Positions 1 through 10,824 are shown, numbered from the stretch's first letter. The stretch is 64,000 nucleotides of DNA from Massilia sp. METH4 (GCF_037094685.1 NZ_CP146614.1:3100001-3164000); one strand, 5' to 3'. Numbers and translations are program-made. The notes: generated by a model not told the origin, from the sequence alone.

Positions 1-1216
1 TATTGCCGGACAGCGAAGCGACGAAGCGCTGCTGGCGGTTGATGTTCTCGTCGGCGCGCTGGCCACCCGGCAGGTTACGCCACATCACGTTGATGTAGCC
101 AGGCTGGGCGCCTTCCGGCAGGCCTTCGCCCACGAAGGTCGGGTCCAGCGGAATGTTCGGCGTGATCGCGCCCGGATTGCCCGGGTAGTAGGGGTTCAAC
201 GCGCCGTTGGCCAGCGTGCGGTTCATGATCAGGCCGCCATACGGCACCGGCGCGATGGCGCTTTCCACCTTGCTGCGGCTGATCAGGTATTCCAGGCCCA
301 GTTCATGGTTGTTCGGCAGCTTCAGCGTGCCCTTGAACAGGCCCGTGGCGCGCTCGGAGCGGGGGACGTAGTCGACGAAGCTGGAGGTCGTCATCTTGCA
401 GCTGGTACCGTCGGACACCAGGTTCGGCGCGCTCGTGCAGTTCGGCGCGGCCGGGTTGCCTGAATCGCCGTCCTGGTAGTAGTTGGCGGGGCTGGTGCTG
501 CCCGACAGGCCGCCGGCGTAACGCTTGTTGAAGTCGCGATCCAGGCCGCCGATGGCGCGCTGCTTCTGGAAGTCGCCCATGGCGAAGAAGTTCCAGCCAT
601 CCGCGTCCAGGTCGCCGAAGCCCAGGCCGATATTGCTGTTCACGCTCTGGCCGCCCGGGTGTTGCGGCGAGTCGCCGCCCACCGTCACCACGCCGCCCGT
701 GAAGTCCTTCTTGGTGATGAAGTTGATCACGCCACCCACGGCGTCCGAGCCGTACAGCGACGAGGCGCCGTCGCGCAGCACTTCCACGCGCTCGATCGCC
801 GCGAACGGGATCATGTTCAGGTCGGGAGCCGAGCTGTCGAAGGCATTGTTGGCGAGACGGCGGCCGTTCAGCAACACCAGCGTCTTGTTCTCGCCAATAC
901 CGCGCATGTCCGCGAACGAAGCGCCGCCGGTGCCCAGGCCCACGACCTGGCTGGTGCCCTGCGTGGCCTGCATGGCCGAGACGGTCGACAGCACCTGCTC
1001 GACGGTGGTGATGCCTTCCGCCCTCAGCTGGTCCATCTTGACGACGGTGATGGGCACGGCGGTTTCCGCGTCGATGCGCTTGATCGCCGAGCCGGTAATT
1101 TGCACGCGCTGGATCGGTTGATCCGCTTGCTGAGCCGCGGCCGGGATCGCCAGCGCACCGGCCAGGCCCGCGGCGCAGATCAGTCGCACCGAGCGGGACA
1201 GGGTGGTTTCTTTCAT
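1..1216 (-). CDS. TonB-dependent receptor, 5' part (3' end outside window)
   Basis: The first 405 codons of an outer-membrane TonB-dependent receptor; the barrel C-terminus lies before base 1. The start ATG (1216-1214) follows a GGAG ribosome site about 8 bases upstream. An N-terminal Sec signal peptide of about 28 residues ends in an AAAQ-type site. It is followed by the conserved stretch QRVQITGSAIKRIDAETAVP that opens the plug domain of this receptor family. Plug landmarks are clear: LVLLNGRRLANN, IERVEVLRDGASSLYGSDAVGGVINFITKK. There is no STN signalling domain, so this is a transporter and not an anti-sigma transducer. Such receptors import siderophores, cobalamin or oligosaccharides using TonB energy; nothing here identifies the substrate. 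It is one of six receptors of the same general type in this window. Confidence 0.93.
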   Translation of the reverse strand, partial: MKETTLSRSVRLICAAGLAGALAIPAAAQQADQPIQRVQITGSAIKRIDAETAVPITVVKMDQLRAEGITTVEQVLSTVSAMQATQGTSQVVGLGTGGASFADMRGIGENKTLVLLNGRRLANNAFDSSAPDLNMIPFAAIERVEVLRDGASSLYGSDAVGGVINFITKKDFTGGVVTVGGDSPQHPGGQSVNSNIGLGFGDLDADGWNFFAMGDFQKQRAIGGLDRDFNKRYAGGLSGSTSPANYYQDGDSGNPAAPNCTSAPNLVSDGTSCKMTTSSFVDYVPRSERATGLFKGTLKLPNNHELGLEYLISRSKVESAIAPVPYGGLIMNRTLANGALNPYYPGNPGAITPNIPLDPTFVGEGLPEGAQPGYINVMWRNLPGGQRADENINRQQRFVASLSGN

Positions 1217-1392
1217 CAGGTTTTCTCCAGAGTTGTCACAAACCGCCCTGCGCTCTGCACAGGACGATATTCCATATGACAACGCCGAATTAACCTACGT
1301 CAACAGTATTTTAAAGTTAATTGTTACTTTCATGTTACATACAACATTTTCATAATATTCTGTTATTGAATATTTGTAAATGTAGGCGCGCA
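1217..1392. other. AT-rich intergenic region between receptor and glnE
   Basis: This 176-bp gap is strikingly AT-rich (about 1290-1385) compared with its neighbours. It must carry the promoter of the leftward receptor gene and any glnE termination signal. No hairpin with a T tract and no convincing -35/-10 pair could be singled out. Confidence 0.4.
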
Positions 1393-4122
1393 TCAGCCGG
1401 TTCCGCTGCCGAAGATCTCGCTCCACAACCGCCGCACGTTCTCGGCATGCACCGCTACCCGCAGCGGATCCACGCGCGACTGCTCCCCCCCTTGCAACCG
1501 GATCTGGTGCTGCAGCTTGCGCATCGCGCGGTAGGCATCGCCCACCTGCGTCGCCAGCGTGGCGTCGATCAGGCCCAGGTCGGCACACATGCGCAGCAGG
1601 GCGATATTGCCGCGGTTGGCCGTCAGCTCGCGGTGCTGGCCGGAATGCTGGAGCACCAGGTATTGCACGATGAATTCGATGTCGATCATGCCGCCGGCAT
1701 CCTGCTTCAGGTCGAAGGTATCGGCCCGGCTCGGGTAGGCATCGTGCATGCGGCGGCGCATCGCCAGCACTTCCTTCTTCAATTCCTCGCCGGTCACGCG
1801 CGGCTGGCGCAGCACCTCGCAGCGGATTTCCTCGAAGCGCTGGCCGATCGCCGTGTCGCCGGCGCAGAAGCGGGCGCGCGTCAAGGCCTGGTGTTCCCAC
1901 ACCCAGGCCGACTGTTTCTGGTAGCGCTCGAACGCGCCCACGGACGACACGAGCATGCCGCTGGCGCCATCGGGCCGCAGCGCCGTGTCGATGTCGAACA
2001 GGATGCCGGCCGACGTGTGCGTGGTCATCCACGTGATGAAGCGCTGCGCCAGCTTGGCGTACAGGCCGGGCGCTTCCTGGTCGTCGTCGTCGTACAGGAA
2101 GATCACGTCCAGGTCGGATACATAGCCCAGTTCCTTGCCGCCCAGCTTGCCGTAGGCGATGACAGCGAAGCGGGGCACTTCACGGTGCCGCTTGGCCACG
2201 GTCTGCCACGCCGCACGAATGACCGCGGCCACGATCACGTCCGCCAGCGCGGACAGGTGGTCGGCCAGCTTTTCCACGGTCAGGTCGCCGGCCAGGTCCT
2301 GCGCCAGCAGGTGGAACAGCTGGGCGTGGTGCACTTCGCGCAGGATGTCGAGCTGGCGCTCGGTATCGCCTTCGTACACGGCCAGCTGGCCGTCGAGGTC
2401 TTGCGCCAGCGTCTCTGGGTCGAAGACGGCGTTGCGGATGCGGTCGTCCAGCAGCTCGTCCAGCAGGATCGGGTGCTGCGTGAGGAAGGTGGCGGCCCAG
2501 GCGCTCGCGTGCATCATGTCGATCACCCGTTCCAGCGTGTGCGGATATTCGGTCAGCAGCGACAGGTAGGAGGAGCGCCGCGCGATCGCTTCCAGGAATT
2601 CCAGCAGGCGGCCCAAGGTGCCCAGCTGCGTGCCGACCGGGTTGTTCTCGGCCGCGCGCGCGATGCGGGGCAGGGCGCCGTTGATGAGCTGCACGAGCAG
2701 CTGGCGGCTCGCTTCCGGCATCGACTGCACGCGCGGGGCCTGCCACGTGGCGATCAGCCGGCGCGCCGCGGCGGACGGGTTGTCGTAACCCAGGCTGGCG
2801 AAGCGCGATTCGATCGCCTCGATATTGTCCGGGTCCGCGCATTCGTTGCTGGTGGCCGGGTCGATTTCCTCGTCGCCCGCCTTGTAGGCGAACATGGCGT
2901 CGAATTGCTCGGCCACGAAGCGGCGGTGCTCTTCCAGCGCGCTCATCAGGGTTGCCGCGTCGGGCAGGCCCATCCAGCGCGCCACCGTCTCGCGGTCGGC
3001 ATCGTTGGGCGGCAGCGTGTGCGTCTGCGCGTCTTCCAGGTATTGCAGCCGGTGTTCCAGGTTGCGCAGGAAGGTGTAGGAATCCAGCAGGCGTTCGACG
3101 ATGTCGGCGGCCAGCAGGCCCTTGTCCGGCAATTGCCGCAGGGTGGCGCGGGTGGAGCGGTCGCGCAGGCTCGGGTCGCGCCCGCCGCGGATGAGCTGGA
3201 ACACCTGGGCCAGGAATTCGATCTCGCGGATGCCGCCGCGGCCCAGCTTCACATTGTGGCTGCGCTCCGGGTGCAGGCGCTCCTGCCGCTTCACCTCGGC
3301 GCGGATCTGTGCGTGCATGGTGCGAATCGCATCGATCACGCCAAAGTCCAGGTAGCGGCGGAAGCAGAACGGCCGCACGATCGCTTCGAGCGCGGCGATA
3401 TCCTCGGCGCGGCCCGTGACCGCGCGCGCCTTCACCCACGCATAGCGTTCCCACTCGCGACCCTGCACGATCAGGTATTGCTCCACCATGCCCAGGCTGG
3501 CCGCCAGCGGACCCGAGCCACCGTTCGGGCGCAGCGCCATGTCGACGCGGAACGTAAAACCGTCCTCGGTGATCTCGGCGATCGCGGCGATGAGTTTTTT
3601 ACCGAGCCGCACGAAATACTCGTGGTTCGACAGCACCCGCTGGCCAGGGGCCGTGGGCACCGTGTCGCCATCTTCCGGATAGACGAAGATCAGGTCGATG
3701 TCGGAAGATACATTCAATTCGAAGCCGCCCTGCTTGCCCATCGCGAGCACGATCAGTTCCTGCGGCACGCCCGACTCGGACCCGGTCGGCACCCCATGCG
3801 CGGCGCGCATCTCGGCATCGATCTCGGCCAGGTGGGTGCGGATCGCGAAATCGGCCAGCCGCGTCACGGCCGTTACCACCTCGTTCAGGTCCGCCCGGCC
3901 CTCCAGGTCGCGCCGGATCAGGCCGGCGATCAGCAGGTTGCGCAGGCGGCGCATGCCGCGCGCCAGCGGCAGCGTATTGCCCTCGCGTTCCGCCGCCAGC
4001 AGCGCATCGAGGTCGGCGCCGTCCAGCGGCTGTTGTACCAAAGCATCGATCTTGGCCTGGCGGTCGGGCGCGGCGGCAAGCCAGCGCTGGTAGAAGCGGG
4101 AATCGGTCACAGGGGAGGGCAT
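1393..4122 (-). CDS. glnE: Bifunctional glutamine synthetase adenylyltransferase/adenylyl-removing enzyme GlnE
   Basis: A 909-aa protein close to the usual GlnE length (about 950). It attaches AMP to glutamine synthetase and removes it, under control of the PII protein, and so couples nitrogen status to glutamine synthesis in the cytoplasm. Both nucleotidyltransferase halves are visible. The N-terminal, de-adenylylating half has a GKQGGFELNVSSDIDLIF motif near residues 129-146 with D141 and D143. The C-terminal, adenylylating half has GKLGGKELGYVSDLDVIFLY near residue 660. The N-terminal motif is slightly unusual (KQGGF where KLGGR is common). The ATG at 4122 gives MPSPVTDSRF; no strong ribosome site precedes it, so the start could shift slightly. 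It is transcribed divergently from yhdP. Confidence 0.97.
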   Translation of the reverse strand: MPSPVTDSRFYQRWLAAAPDRQAKIDALVQQPLDGADLDALLAAEREGNTLPLARGMRRLRNLLIAGLIRRDLEGRADLNEVVTAVTRLADFAIRTHLAEIDAEMRAAHGVPTGSESGVPQELIVLAMGKQGGFELNVSSDIDLIFVYPEDGDTVPTAPGQRVLSNHEYFVRLGKKLIAAIAEITEDGFTFRVDMALRPNGGSGPLAASLGMVEQYLIVQGREWERYAWVKARAVTGRAEDIAALEAIVRPFCFRRYLDFGVIDAIRTMHAQIRAEVKRQERLHPERSHNVKLGRGGIREIEFLAQVFQLIRGGRDPSLRDRSTRATLRQLPDKGLLAADIVERLLDSYTFLRNLEHRLQYLEDAQTHTLPPNDADRETVARWMGLPDAATLMSALEEHRRFVAEQFDAMFAYKAGDEEIDPATSNECADPDNIEAIESRFASLGYDNPSAAARRLIATWQAPRVQSMPEASRQLLVQLINGALPRIARAAENNPVGTQLGTLGRLLEFLEAIARRSSYLSLLTEYPHTLERVIDMMHASAWAATFLTQHPILLDELLDDRIRNAVFDPETLAQDLDGQLAVYEGDTERQLDILREVHHAQLFHLLAQDLAGDLTVEKLADHLSALADVIVAAVIRAAWQTVAKRHREVPRFAVIAYGKLGGKELGYVSDLDVIFLYDDDDQEAPGLYAKLAQRFITWMTTHTSAGILFDIDTALRPDGASGMLVSSVGAFERYQKQSAWVWEHQALTRARFCAGDTAIGQRFEEIRCEVLRQPRVTGEELKKEVLAMRRRMHDAYPSRADTFDLKQDAGGMIDIEFIVQYLVLQHSGQHRELTANRGNIALLRMCADLGLIDATLATQVGDAYRAMRKLQHQIRLQGGEQSRVDPLRVAVHAENVRRLWSEIFGSGTG

Positions 4123-4275
4123 GAAAAGAGTTCGTAACGTTGTGTAATGGTCAGCCTTGTGCGGCCTAGTTTAACCGGGCATTGGGGTAGAATGGGCACC
4201 TCCTACGCCCTGGGCGTGACGAACCGATATTTATTGTTGCTGCTGGGCATAACCAGCAACGGGCCAGGGACTCGA
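4123..4275. other. Divergent glnE/yhdP promoter region
   Basis: About 150 bp between the glnE start and the preferred yhdP start. A TAGAAT at 4188-4193 looks like a -10 for the rightward transcript, but no -35 at proper spacing was found (TTGTGC at 4157 is 25 bp away, TTTAAC at 4170 is 12 bp away). The reading frame of yhdP is open through most of this stretch up to 4147. Confidence 0.3.
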
Positions 4276-7200
4276 GTGTTAACGGAACAAACGGCAGAGA
4301 AAGAGCTGGAAGGCGAGACGCCGCTGGTGGCGCGCTGGCATCGCCTCCAGGCCGCCTACCGCCTGTGCAACCTGGCCACCCACCACGTGCTCGGCTTCAC
4401 GATCAAGCTGGTGCTGGTCGTGTATTTCGCGCTGGCGCTGCTGTTCCTCGCGCTGCGCTGGGCCGTGCTGCCGAACATCGACCGCTACAAGGGCGATATC
4501 GAGCGCCTCGCCAGCGGCGCCGCCGGCAATCCCGTGACGATCGACCGCATCTACGCGTCCTGGTCGGGCCTGCGCCCGAACCTGTTCCTGGGCGACGTGG
4601 TGCTGCGCGACAGCGCCGGCCAGCAAGCGCTGCGGCTGCCCAGCGTATCGGCCACGCTGTCGTGGTGGAGCCTGGCCACGCTGGACGTGCGCTTCGAATC
4701 GCTGGAACTGATCCGCCCCGACCTGGACGTGCGGCGCCAGCCCGACGGCAAGCTCTACGTCGCCGGCATCCTGGTCGACCCGAGCCGCAAGGATGATGGC
4801 CGCGGCGCCGACTGGCTACTGGGGCAGCGCGAGGTCGTCATCCGCGAGGGACGCGTGGTGTGGACCGATGCGCTGCGCGGCACCGAGCCGCTGGCCTTGC
4901 AGGACGTGAATGTGCTGCTGCAAAACGGCTGGCGCCGGCATCGGCTGGGCGCCACGGCCGCGCCGCCGCGCGCGCTGGGCGGCAAGCTCGACATTCGCGC
5001 CGACTTCAAGCAGCCGGCGTTCACGCAGCATGCGGCCGACGTCAAGCAGTGGCGCGGCACGCTGTACGCGGCCATGAGCGGCGCCGACCTGGCGGCCTGG
5101 AAGCCGCACCTGCCGTATCCGCACGAACTTGCTTCCGGCCGCGGCAGCCTGCGCGCCTGGCTCGATATCGACCGCGCGCGCCTGACGGGCGTGACGGCCG
5201 ACGTGGCGCTGGAAGACCTGTCGGCCACCTTGGGCGCCGGGCTGCCGCGGCTGGACGTGGCGGCGCTGTCCGGCCGGCTGGCTTTCAGCGAGGACAAGGC
5301 GCCCCGCGGTGCCGACCGCGATGCGCCGTTCGGCATCTACGGCCACCGCGCCAGCGTCACCAACCTCGCGCTGCGCACACGCGATGGGGCAACCCTGGCG
5401 TCCACCACCGTGGCGGAGCGCACCACGCCGGCGACGAAGACCCACCCGGGGCGCACCGAAGTGACGGCCCCGGCGCTGGACTTGAAGGCGCTGGCCGAGC
5501 TGGCCACGCGCTTCCCGCTGCCTGCCGCGCAGCGCGGCCTCCTGGCCGACCTGGCGCCGCGCGGCCGCGTGGAAAACCTGCGTGCCGAGTGGCAGGGACC
5601 GCTGTCGGCACCGGCCGCGTGGCGTGTGCGGGCCGACTTGCGCGAGCTGGGCATGGCCGCGCTGGCCGCGCGTCCGGCCGTAGCGGCCAATGGCAGGGCG
5701 CCGGCGCTGCCGGCCATCCCTGCCTTGCCCGGCTTCGAGCGGCTGACGGGCACCCTCGATGCGCGCGACAGCGGTGGCAGCCTGGTGCTGGACGCGCCCG
5801 GCTTCGTGCTCGACATGCCGGCCTGGTTCGAAACCCGTGCGATGCCCTTCAGGAAGCTGCTGGTCGATGCCTCGTGGTCGCGTGACGATCAAGGCCTGCG
5901 CGTGGACCTGGGCCAGCTGGAATTCGACCAGGAAGGCTTGACCGGTTCCATCAGCGGCACGCACCGGCTGCCGGCCGGCAAGGATGGCAAGCTGGCCGGC
6001 CCGGGCGTGGCCGACATCACCGGCAAGCTCGATGCCTTCGTCATCAACCGTATCGGCCGCTACCTGCCGATCGCCACCCCGCCGCACCTGAAGGCCTGGC
6101 TGACCGGCGCGCTGGAAGCGGGAAGCGCCCACGACGTATCCCTGCGGCTGGCCGGCGACCTGGCGCATTTCCCGTTCGCGGCCGACACGCCCGGCTTCAG
6201 GGAGGGCGAGTTCCGCATCGCCGGCCGCATCCAGGACGGCCGGCTGAATTACGAACCGGCCCACTTCGCGCCGAACGGCACGTCGCCCATGTGGCCGCAG
6301 GCCGAGCAGATCCAGGGCAGCTTCGCGTTCGAACGGGCGCGCATGGAAATCCGCGCCGACACGGCCAAGACCGGCAACGTCCATCTCGCCGACGTGAAGG
6401 CCGTCATTGCCGACCTGATCCACCACGACAGCATCCTCGAGATCGACGGCAACGCGGCCGGCGCGATGAGCGATTACCTGCGCTACGTGGCCAACAGCCC
6501 CGTACTCGAATGGATCGGCCACTTCACCGACCAGACCACGGCGAGCGGCAATGCAAAACTGGCGCTCAAGCTGCACCTGCCCCTGAACCGTATCCGTGAA
6601 AGCAAGGTGAACGGCACTTTGCAATTGCAGGGCAACGATGTGACGTTATGGAACGACATGCCGACCGTGCTGCTCACGACCGGCAAGGTCGAATTCAACG
6701 AGCGGGGCGTGAACCTGAACGGCTTGAACGGCACGCTGCTCGGCGGCCAGCTCCTGGTCAGCGGCGGCACGCAGCGCGACGGTACCATCGCCGTGCGCAT
6801 CGGCGGCACCATGACGGCGGAGGGCTTGCGCCGCACGTGGCCGGCACCGGCCATGCAGCGCCTGGCCAGCCACATCAGCGGCAGCACCCGCTACAACGGC
6901 TTGATCACGGCGCACAACCACCAGTACCAGGTCGTGGTGGAATCGCTGTTGACGGGCGTGGGCCTCGACTTGCCGGCACCGCTGAAGAAGGAAGCGGCTG
7001 ACGCGCTGCCGGTGCATTTCGTCCTGAATGGCGCGGCCACTAACGAAGCCGGCCTGGCGCGCGACGATATTCACCTGTCGATCGGCAACGTGGTGGCGGG
7101 CGCCTGGCAGCGCCAGCGGCAGAGCCACGGCCAGGAGCGCGGCCCGTGGCAGCTGGTGCGCGGCGGCATCGGCGTCAACACGCCGGCGCCGGAGCCGGAC

Positions 7201-8463
7201 AGCGGCATGGCGCTGAACGTGAACATGAAATCGCTGAACGTGGACGACTGGATGGCACTGGCCAGCGACATTGGCGGTGCCGGCGGCGCCAACGCGGCGG
7301 GTGCCGGCGAAGCGCCGAGCTTGACCCAGTACATCGTGCCGGAAATGATGGCGGCCCGGGCCGACGAGATGATCCTGGCCAGCCGCAAGCTCGACAGCGT
7401 GGTGCTGGGCGCCACGCACCGCGGCGGCGCCTGGCAGGCCAGCATCGATTCGAAACAGGCGAACGGCTACATCACGTGGGCCGAATCGCCGACCGGGCGC
7501 GGGCTGGGCAAGGTCACGGCCCGGCTGTCCAGCCTGATCATTCCCGAATCGGCGGCCGGCGACGTGAAGGACATGCTGGAACGCTCGGCCAGCTCGCCGG
7601 CGATCCCCGCGCTCGACATCGTGGCCGAACGGTTCGAGCTGTTCAACCGGCCGCTGGGAAGCCTGGAATTGCAGGCCTATAATGCCTTGATCACGTCGTC
7701 ACGCGAGTGGCGCGTGTCGAAGTTGGCGCTCGTCAATGCCGACGGTGCGCTGCATGGCACCGGCCGCTGGGTCAGCCAGGGCGGGCGCCATGACAGCGCG
7801 CTCAATTTCAACCTGGAGATCGCCGATGCCGGCAAGCTGCTGGAACGCTTCGGCTTCGCCGACACGGTCAGGGGCGGCAAGGGCAAGCTGTCCGGCGACA
7901 TCGCCTGGAAGGGGCTGCCGTATTCGCTCGACATCCCCACGCTGGCCGGCAAGCTGGAAATGAATGTGGAGAAGGGCCAGTTCCTGAAGCAGGACCCCGG
8001 AGCGGCGAAGCTGCTGGGCGTGCTGAGCCTGCAGGCGCTGCCGCGGCTGCTGAAGTTCGACTTCAACGACGTGTTCTCGCAGGGATTGCAGTTCGACGGG
8101 ATCACCGCGAACGCCGTGATCGATGGCGGCATCGTGAAGACGGAGAACCTCAAGATGCACGGCGTGCAGGCCACCGTGCTGATGGCCGGCTCGGCCGATA
8201 TCGCCAACGAGTCGACCAACCTGCACGTGGTGGTGATTCCCGAGCTGAACTTCGGCACGGCGCCGCTCGTGTATGCGCTGGCCGTGAACCCCGTGATCGG
8301 GCTGGGCAGCTACCTGGCCCAGCTGTTCCTGTCGCAGCCGATGATGAAGGCGCTCACGTACCAGATGCAGGTGACGGGGCCGTGGAAATCGCCCGTCATC
8401 ACGAAATTGGATAACAACCGGATCGCCACCCCGGAATTGTCGAAAGCCACCCGAACCCAGTGA
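4276..8463 (+). CDS. yhdP: YhdP-family AsmA-like envelope protein (TIGR02099 type)
   Basis: A protein of about 1395 aa of the AsmA-like YhdP/TamB/YdbH group, large inner-membrane-anchored proteins proposed to bridge the periplasm and carry phospholipids to the outer membrane. One transmembrane segment lies near residues 35-57 (about 4380-4450). A long beta-rich periplasmic body follows, and the C-terminal AsmA-like region ends with GLGSYLAQLFLSQPMMKALTYQMQ-type sequence. The frame is open from an ATG at 4147, but the GTG at 4276 is preferred: AGGGA lies 5-10 bases before it, and the extra 43 residues would look unlike a membrane-protein N-terminus. It is followed after 4 bp by the amidohydrolase gene, so the two are probably co-transcribed. 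Confidence 0.9.
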   Translation: MLTEQTAEKELEGETPLVARWHRLQAAYRLCNLATHHVLGFTIKLVLVVYFALALLFLALRWAVLPNIDRYKGDIERLASGAAGNPVTIDRIYASWSGLRPNLFLGDVVLRDSAGQQALRLPSVSATLSWWSLATLDVRFESLELIRPDLDVRRQPDGKLYVAGILVDPSRKDDGRGADWLLGQREVVIREGRVVWTDALRGTEPLALQDVNVLLQNGWRRHRLGATAAPPRALGGKLDIRADFKQPAFTQHAADVKQWRGTLYAAMSGADLAAWKPHLPYPHELASGRGSLRAWLDIDRARLTGVTADVALEDLSATLGAGLPRLDVAALSGRLAFSEDKAPRGADRDAPFGIYGHRASVTNLALRTRDGATLASTTVAERTTPATKTHPGRTEVTAPALDLKALAELATRFPLPAAQRGLLADLAPRGRVENLRAEWQGPLSAPAAWRVRADLRELGMAALAARPAVAANGRAPALPAIPALPGFERLTGTLDARDSGGSLVLDAPGFVLDMPAWFETRAMPFRKLLVDASWSRDDQGLRVDLGQLEFDQEGLTGSISGTHRLPAGKDGKLAGPGVADITGKLDAFVINRIGRYLPIATPPHLKAWLTGALEAGSAHDVSLRLAGDLAHFPFAADTPGFREGEFRIAGRIQDGRLNYEPAHFAPNGTSPMWPQAEQIQGSFAFERARMEIRADTAKTGNVHLADVKAVIADLIHHDSILEIDGNAAGAMSDYLRYVANSPVLEWIGHFTDQTTASGNAKLALKLHLPLNRIRESKVNGTLQLQGNDVTLWNDMPTVLLTTGKVEFNERGVNLNGLNGTLLGGQLLVSGGTQRDGTIAVRIGGTMTAEGLRRTWPAPAMQRLASHISGSTRYNGLITAHNHQYQVVVESLLTGVGLDLPAPLKKEAADALPVHFVLNGAATNEAGLARDDIHLSIGNVVAGAWQRQRQSHGQERGPWQLVRGGIGVNTPAPEPDSGMALNVNMKSLNVDDWMALASDIGGAGGANAAGAGEAPSLTQYIVPEMMAARADEMILASRKLDSVVLGATHRGGAWQASIDSKQANGYITWAESPTGRGLGKVTARLSSLIIPESAAGDVKDMLERSASSPAIPALDIVAERFELFNRPLGSLELQAYNALITSSREWRVSKLALVNADGALHGTGRWVSQGGRHDSALNFNLEIADAGKLLERFGFADTVRGGKGKLSGDIAWKGLPYSLDIPTLAGKLEMNVEKGQFLKQDPGAAKLLGVLSLQALPRLLKFDFNDVFSQGLQFDGITANAVIDGGIVKTENLKMHGVQATVLMAGSADIANESTNLHVVVIPELNFGTAPLVYALAVNPVIGLGSYLAQLFLSQPMMKALTYQMQVTGPWKSPVITKLDNNRIATPELSKATRTQ

Positions 8464-8467
8464 GGAC

Positions 8468-9280
8468 ATGATGACCGCCGTTGCCAACTTCGTTGCCGCC
8501 GTCCAGATGGTTTCCACGCCCGACGTGGAAGAGAATATCGCCACCGCCCGCCGCCTCGTCGGCCAGGCGGCGGGCTCGGGCTCCGGCCTGGTGGTGCTGC
8601 CCGAATACTGGCCGATCATGGGCCGCGCCGACACCGACAAGGTGGCCGTGGCCGAGCAACTGGGCAGCGGCATCATCCAGCGCACGATGGCCGAGCTGGC
8701 GCGCGAGCACGGCGTCTGGCTGTTCGGCGGCACGCTGCCGCTGGTCTCCGGCGAGGCGGGCAAGGTGCTCAACACCACGCTCGTGTTCGACCCGGCCGGC
8801 GAGCAGGTGTCGCGCTACGACAAGATCCACCTGTTCGGCTTTGCCAACGAAAGCGAGTCCTACGACGAGGCGCGCACCATCGTGCCGGGCAAGCACGTGG
8901 GTACCGTCGCCACGGACGCGGGCAAGGTGGGCATGGCGATCTGCTACGACCTGCGCTTCCCGGAACTGTTCCGCGCCATGGGGCCGGTGGACCTGATCGT
9001 GGTGCCGGCGGCGTTCACGTACACCACCGGCGCCGCCCACTGGGACACGCTGCTGCGCGCGCGGGCAATCGAGAACCAGTGCTATGTGCTGGCCTCGGCC
9101 CAGGGCGGCACCCACGTCAACGGCCGCCGCACGTGGGGGCACAGCCAGCTGATCGACCCGTGGGGCGAGGTGCGCGCCATCATCGAGGAAGGCGAGGGTG
9201 TTGTTGGCGGGCTCATCGATCATGAACTGATCGCCAGCGTGCGGCAGAAGCTGCCGGCCCTCCGCCACCGGACGATGTAA
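8468..9280 (+). CDS. Carbon-nitrogen hydrolase (nitrilase superfamily, Nit1/omega-amidase-like)
   Basis: A 270-aa cytoplasmic amidohydrolase. The nitrilase catalytic triad is complete: Glu46 (in VVLPEYWP), Lys119 (YDKIHLFGF) and Cys159 ([13 protein letters not shown]). The [12 protein letters not shown] segment and the C-terminal [12 protein letters not shown] match the Nit1/YbeM branch. Members of that branch hydrolyse deaminated glutathione or omega-amides such as 2-oxoglutaramate. Which of these is the substrate cannot be decided from sequence. Two ATGs (8468 and 8471) lie after a GAGGAC that overlaps the yhdP stop codon, so translation is probably coupled to yhdP. Confidence 0.92.
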   Translation: MMTAVANFVAAVQMVSTPDVEENIATARRLVGQAAGSGSGLVVLPEYWPIMGRADTDKVAVAEQLGSGIIQRTMAELAREHGVWLFGGTLPLVSGEAGKVLNTTLVFDPAGEQVSRYDKIHLFGFANESESYDEARTIVPGKHVGTVATDAGKVGMAICYDLRFPELFRAMGPVDLIVVPAAFTYTTGAAHWDTLLRARAIENQCYVLASAQGGTHVNGRRTWGHSQLIDPWGEVRAIIEEGEGVVGGLIDHELIASVRQKLPALRHRTM

Positions 9281-9344
9281 GGCCGAGGCAGGCATGCTCG
9301 CTATCCACTACAATGACACCCAGTCATAGATCGGGATTACCAAG

Positions 9345-10805
9345 ATGAAACCATTCGAACCGAACCTCTCCTCGCTGGCGGTCGCGCGCGATGTGCTGCT
9401 GACGCCGTTCGGCCTGGACGAAGCCAAGCTGATCAAGACGCTGGGCACCATGTTCACGCACAAGGTCGACTATGCCGACCTGTACTTCCAGTTCACCAAG
9501 AACGAAGGGTGGAGCCTGGAAGAGGGCATCGTGAAGACGGGCAGCTTCTCGATCGACCAGGGCGTGGGCGTGCGCGCCGTGTCCGGCGAGAAGACGGCGT
9601 TCTCGTACTCCGACGAGATTTCCGAAGCCGCCCTGCTCGACGCCGCCGCGGCCACGCGCACGATCGCGCGCGCCGGCTCCGGCAAGATCAAGGTGGCCGG
9701 CAGCCTGGCCCAGCAGGGCGGCCGCTCGCTGTACCTGCCGAACGACCCGATCGCGTCGCTGGACGCGGCGGCGAAAGTGAAGCTGCTCGAGCGCGTGGAA
9801 AAGATCGCCCGCGCGAAAGACCCGCGCGTGGTGCAGGTGATGGCCGGCTTGGCCGGCGAATACGACGTGGTGCTGGTGGTGCGCAGCGACGGCGTGCTGG
9901 CGGCGGACATCCGCCCACTGGTGCGCGTATCGGTCACCGTCATCGTCGAGCAGAACGGCCGGCGCGAGATGGGCACGTCCGGCGGCGGCGGCCGCTACGA
10001 TTACGGCTACTTCACCGACGAGCTGCTCACCCAGTATGCGGAAGACGCCGTCAAGGGCGCCCTCGTCAACCTCGATTCGCGCCCGGCCCCGGCCGGCCCG
10101 ATGACCGTGGTGCTGGGCCCGGGCTGGCCCGGCATCCTGCTGCACGAGGCGATCGGCCACGGCCTGGAAGGTGATTTCAACCGCAAGGGGTCGTCCACGT
10201 TCTCCGGCCGCATCGGCGAGCGCGTGGCAGCCAAGGGCGTGACGGTGGTGGACGACGGCACGCTGCCGGACCGCCGCGGCTCGCTCAACATCGACGACGA
10301 AGGCAACCCGACGCAGTGCACGACCCTGATCGAGGACGGCATCCTGCGCGGCTACATCCAGGACACGATGAACGCGCGCCTGATGAAGATGCCCGTGACG
10401 GGCAATGCCCGCCGCGAATCGTTCGCCCACCTGCCGATGCCGCGCATGACGAACACCTACATGCTGGCGGGCGACAAGGACCCGGCGGAAATCCTGGCGT
10501 CCGTGAAGAACGGTCTGTTCGCGGTGAACTTCGGCGGCGGCCAGGTCGACATCACGAACGGCAAGTTCGTGTTCTCGGCCAGCGAAGCCTACATGATCGA
10601 GAATGGCAAGATCACCTACCCGGTGAAGGGCGCCACCCTGATCGGCAACGGCCCGGACGTGCTGAACCGCGTCTCCATGATCGGCAACGACATGAAGCTG
10701 GACCCGGGCGTGGGCGTATGCGGCAAGGAAGGCCAGAGCGTGCCGGTGGGCGTCGGCCAGCCGACCTTGCGCCTGGACGGCGTCACCGTCGGCGGCACCG
10801 CGTAA
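9345..10805 (+). CDS. tldD: Metalloprotease TldD
   Basis: A 486-aa protein with the usual length and landmarks of TldD. It has the HExxxH zinc motif HEAIGH at residues 267-272 (10143 onward) within [20 protein letters not shown], and a conserved C-terminal [22 protein letters not shown]. With its partner TldE/PmbA it forms a cytoplasmic protease that degrades unfolded peptides, matures microcin-like peptides and clears antitoxins of the CcdA type. The partner gene is not in this window; in many betaproteobacteria the two genes are unlinked. The gene ends 20 bp before a strong intrinsic terminator. Confidence 0.96.
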   Translation: MKPFEPNLSSLAVARDVLLTPFGLDEAKLIKTLGTMFTHKVDYADLYFQFTKNEGWSLEEGIVKTGSFSIDQGVGVRAVSGEKTAFSYSDEISEAALLDAAAATRTIARAGSGKIKVAGSLAQQGGRSLYLPNDPIASLDAAAKVKLLERVEKIARAKDPRVVQVMAGLAGEYDVVLVVRSDGVLAADIRPLVRVSVTVIVEQNGRREMGTSGGGGRYDYGYFTDELLTQYAEDAVKGALVNLDSRPAPAGPMTVVLGPGWPGILLHEAIGHGLEGDFNRKGSSTFSGRIGERVAAKGVTVVDDGTLPDRRGSLNIDDEGNPTQCTTLIEDGILRGYIQDTMNARLMKMPVTGNARRESFAHLPMPRMTNTYMLAGDKDPAEILASVKNGLFAVNFGGGQVDITNGKFVFSASEAYMIENGKITYPVKGATLIGNGPDVLNRVSMIGNDMKLDPGVGVCGKEGQSVPVGVGQPTLRLDGVTVGGTA

Positions 10806-10824
10806 CCCCCGCTCCGCTCGAAGA

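Noticed and set aside
1321..4137. 938-codon open frame on the strand opposite glnE
   Set aside because: It is the mirror of a GC-rich gene: its composition (His/Arg/Gln/Ala-rich, no domains) is that of an antisense shadow, and glnE on the other strand is complete and recognisable.
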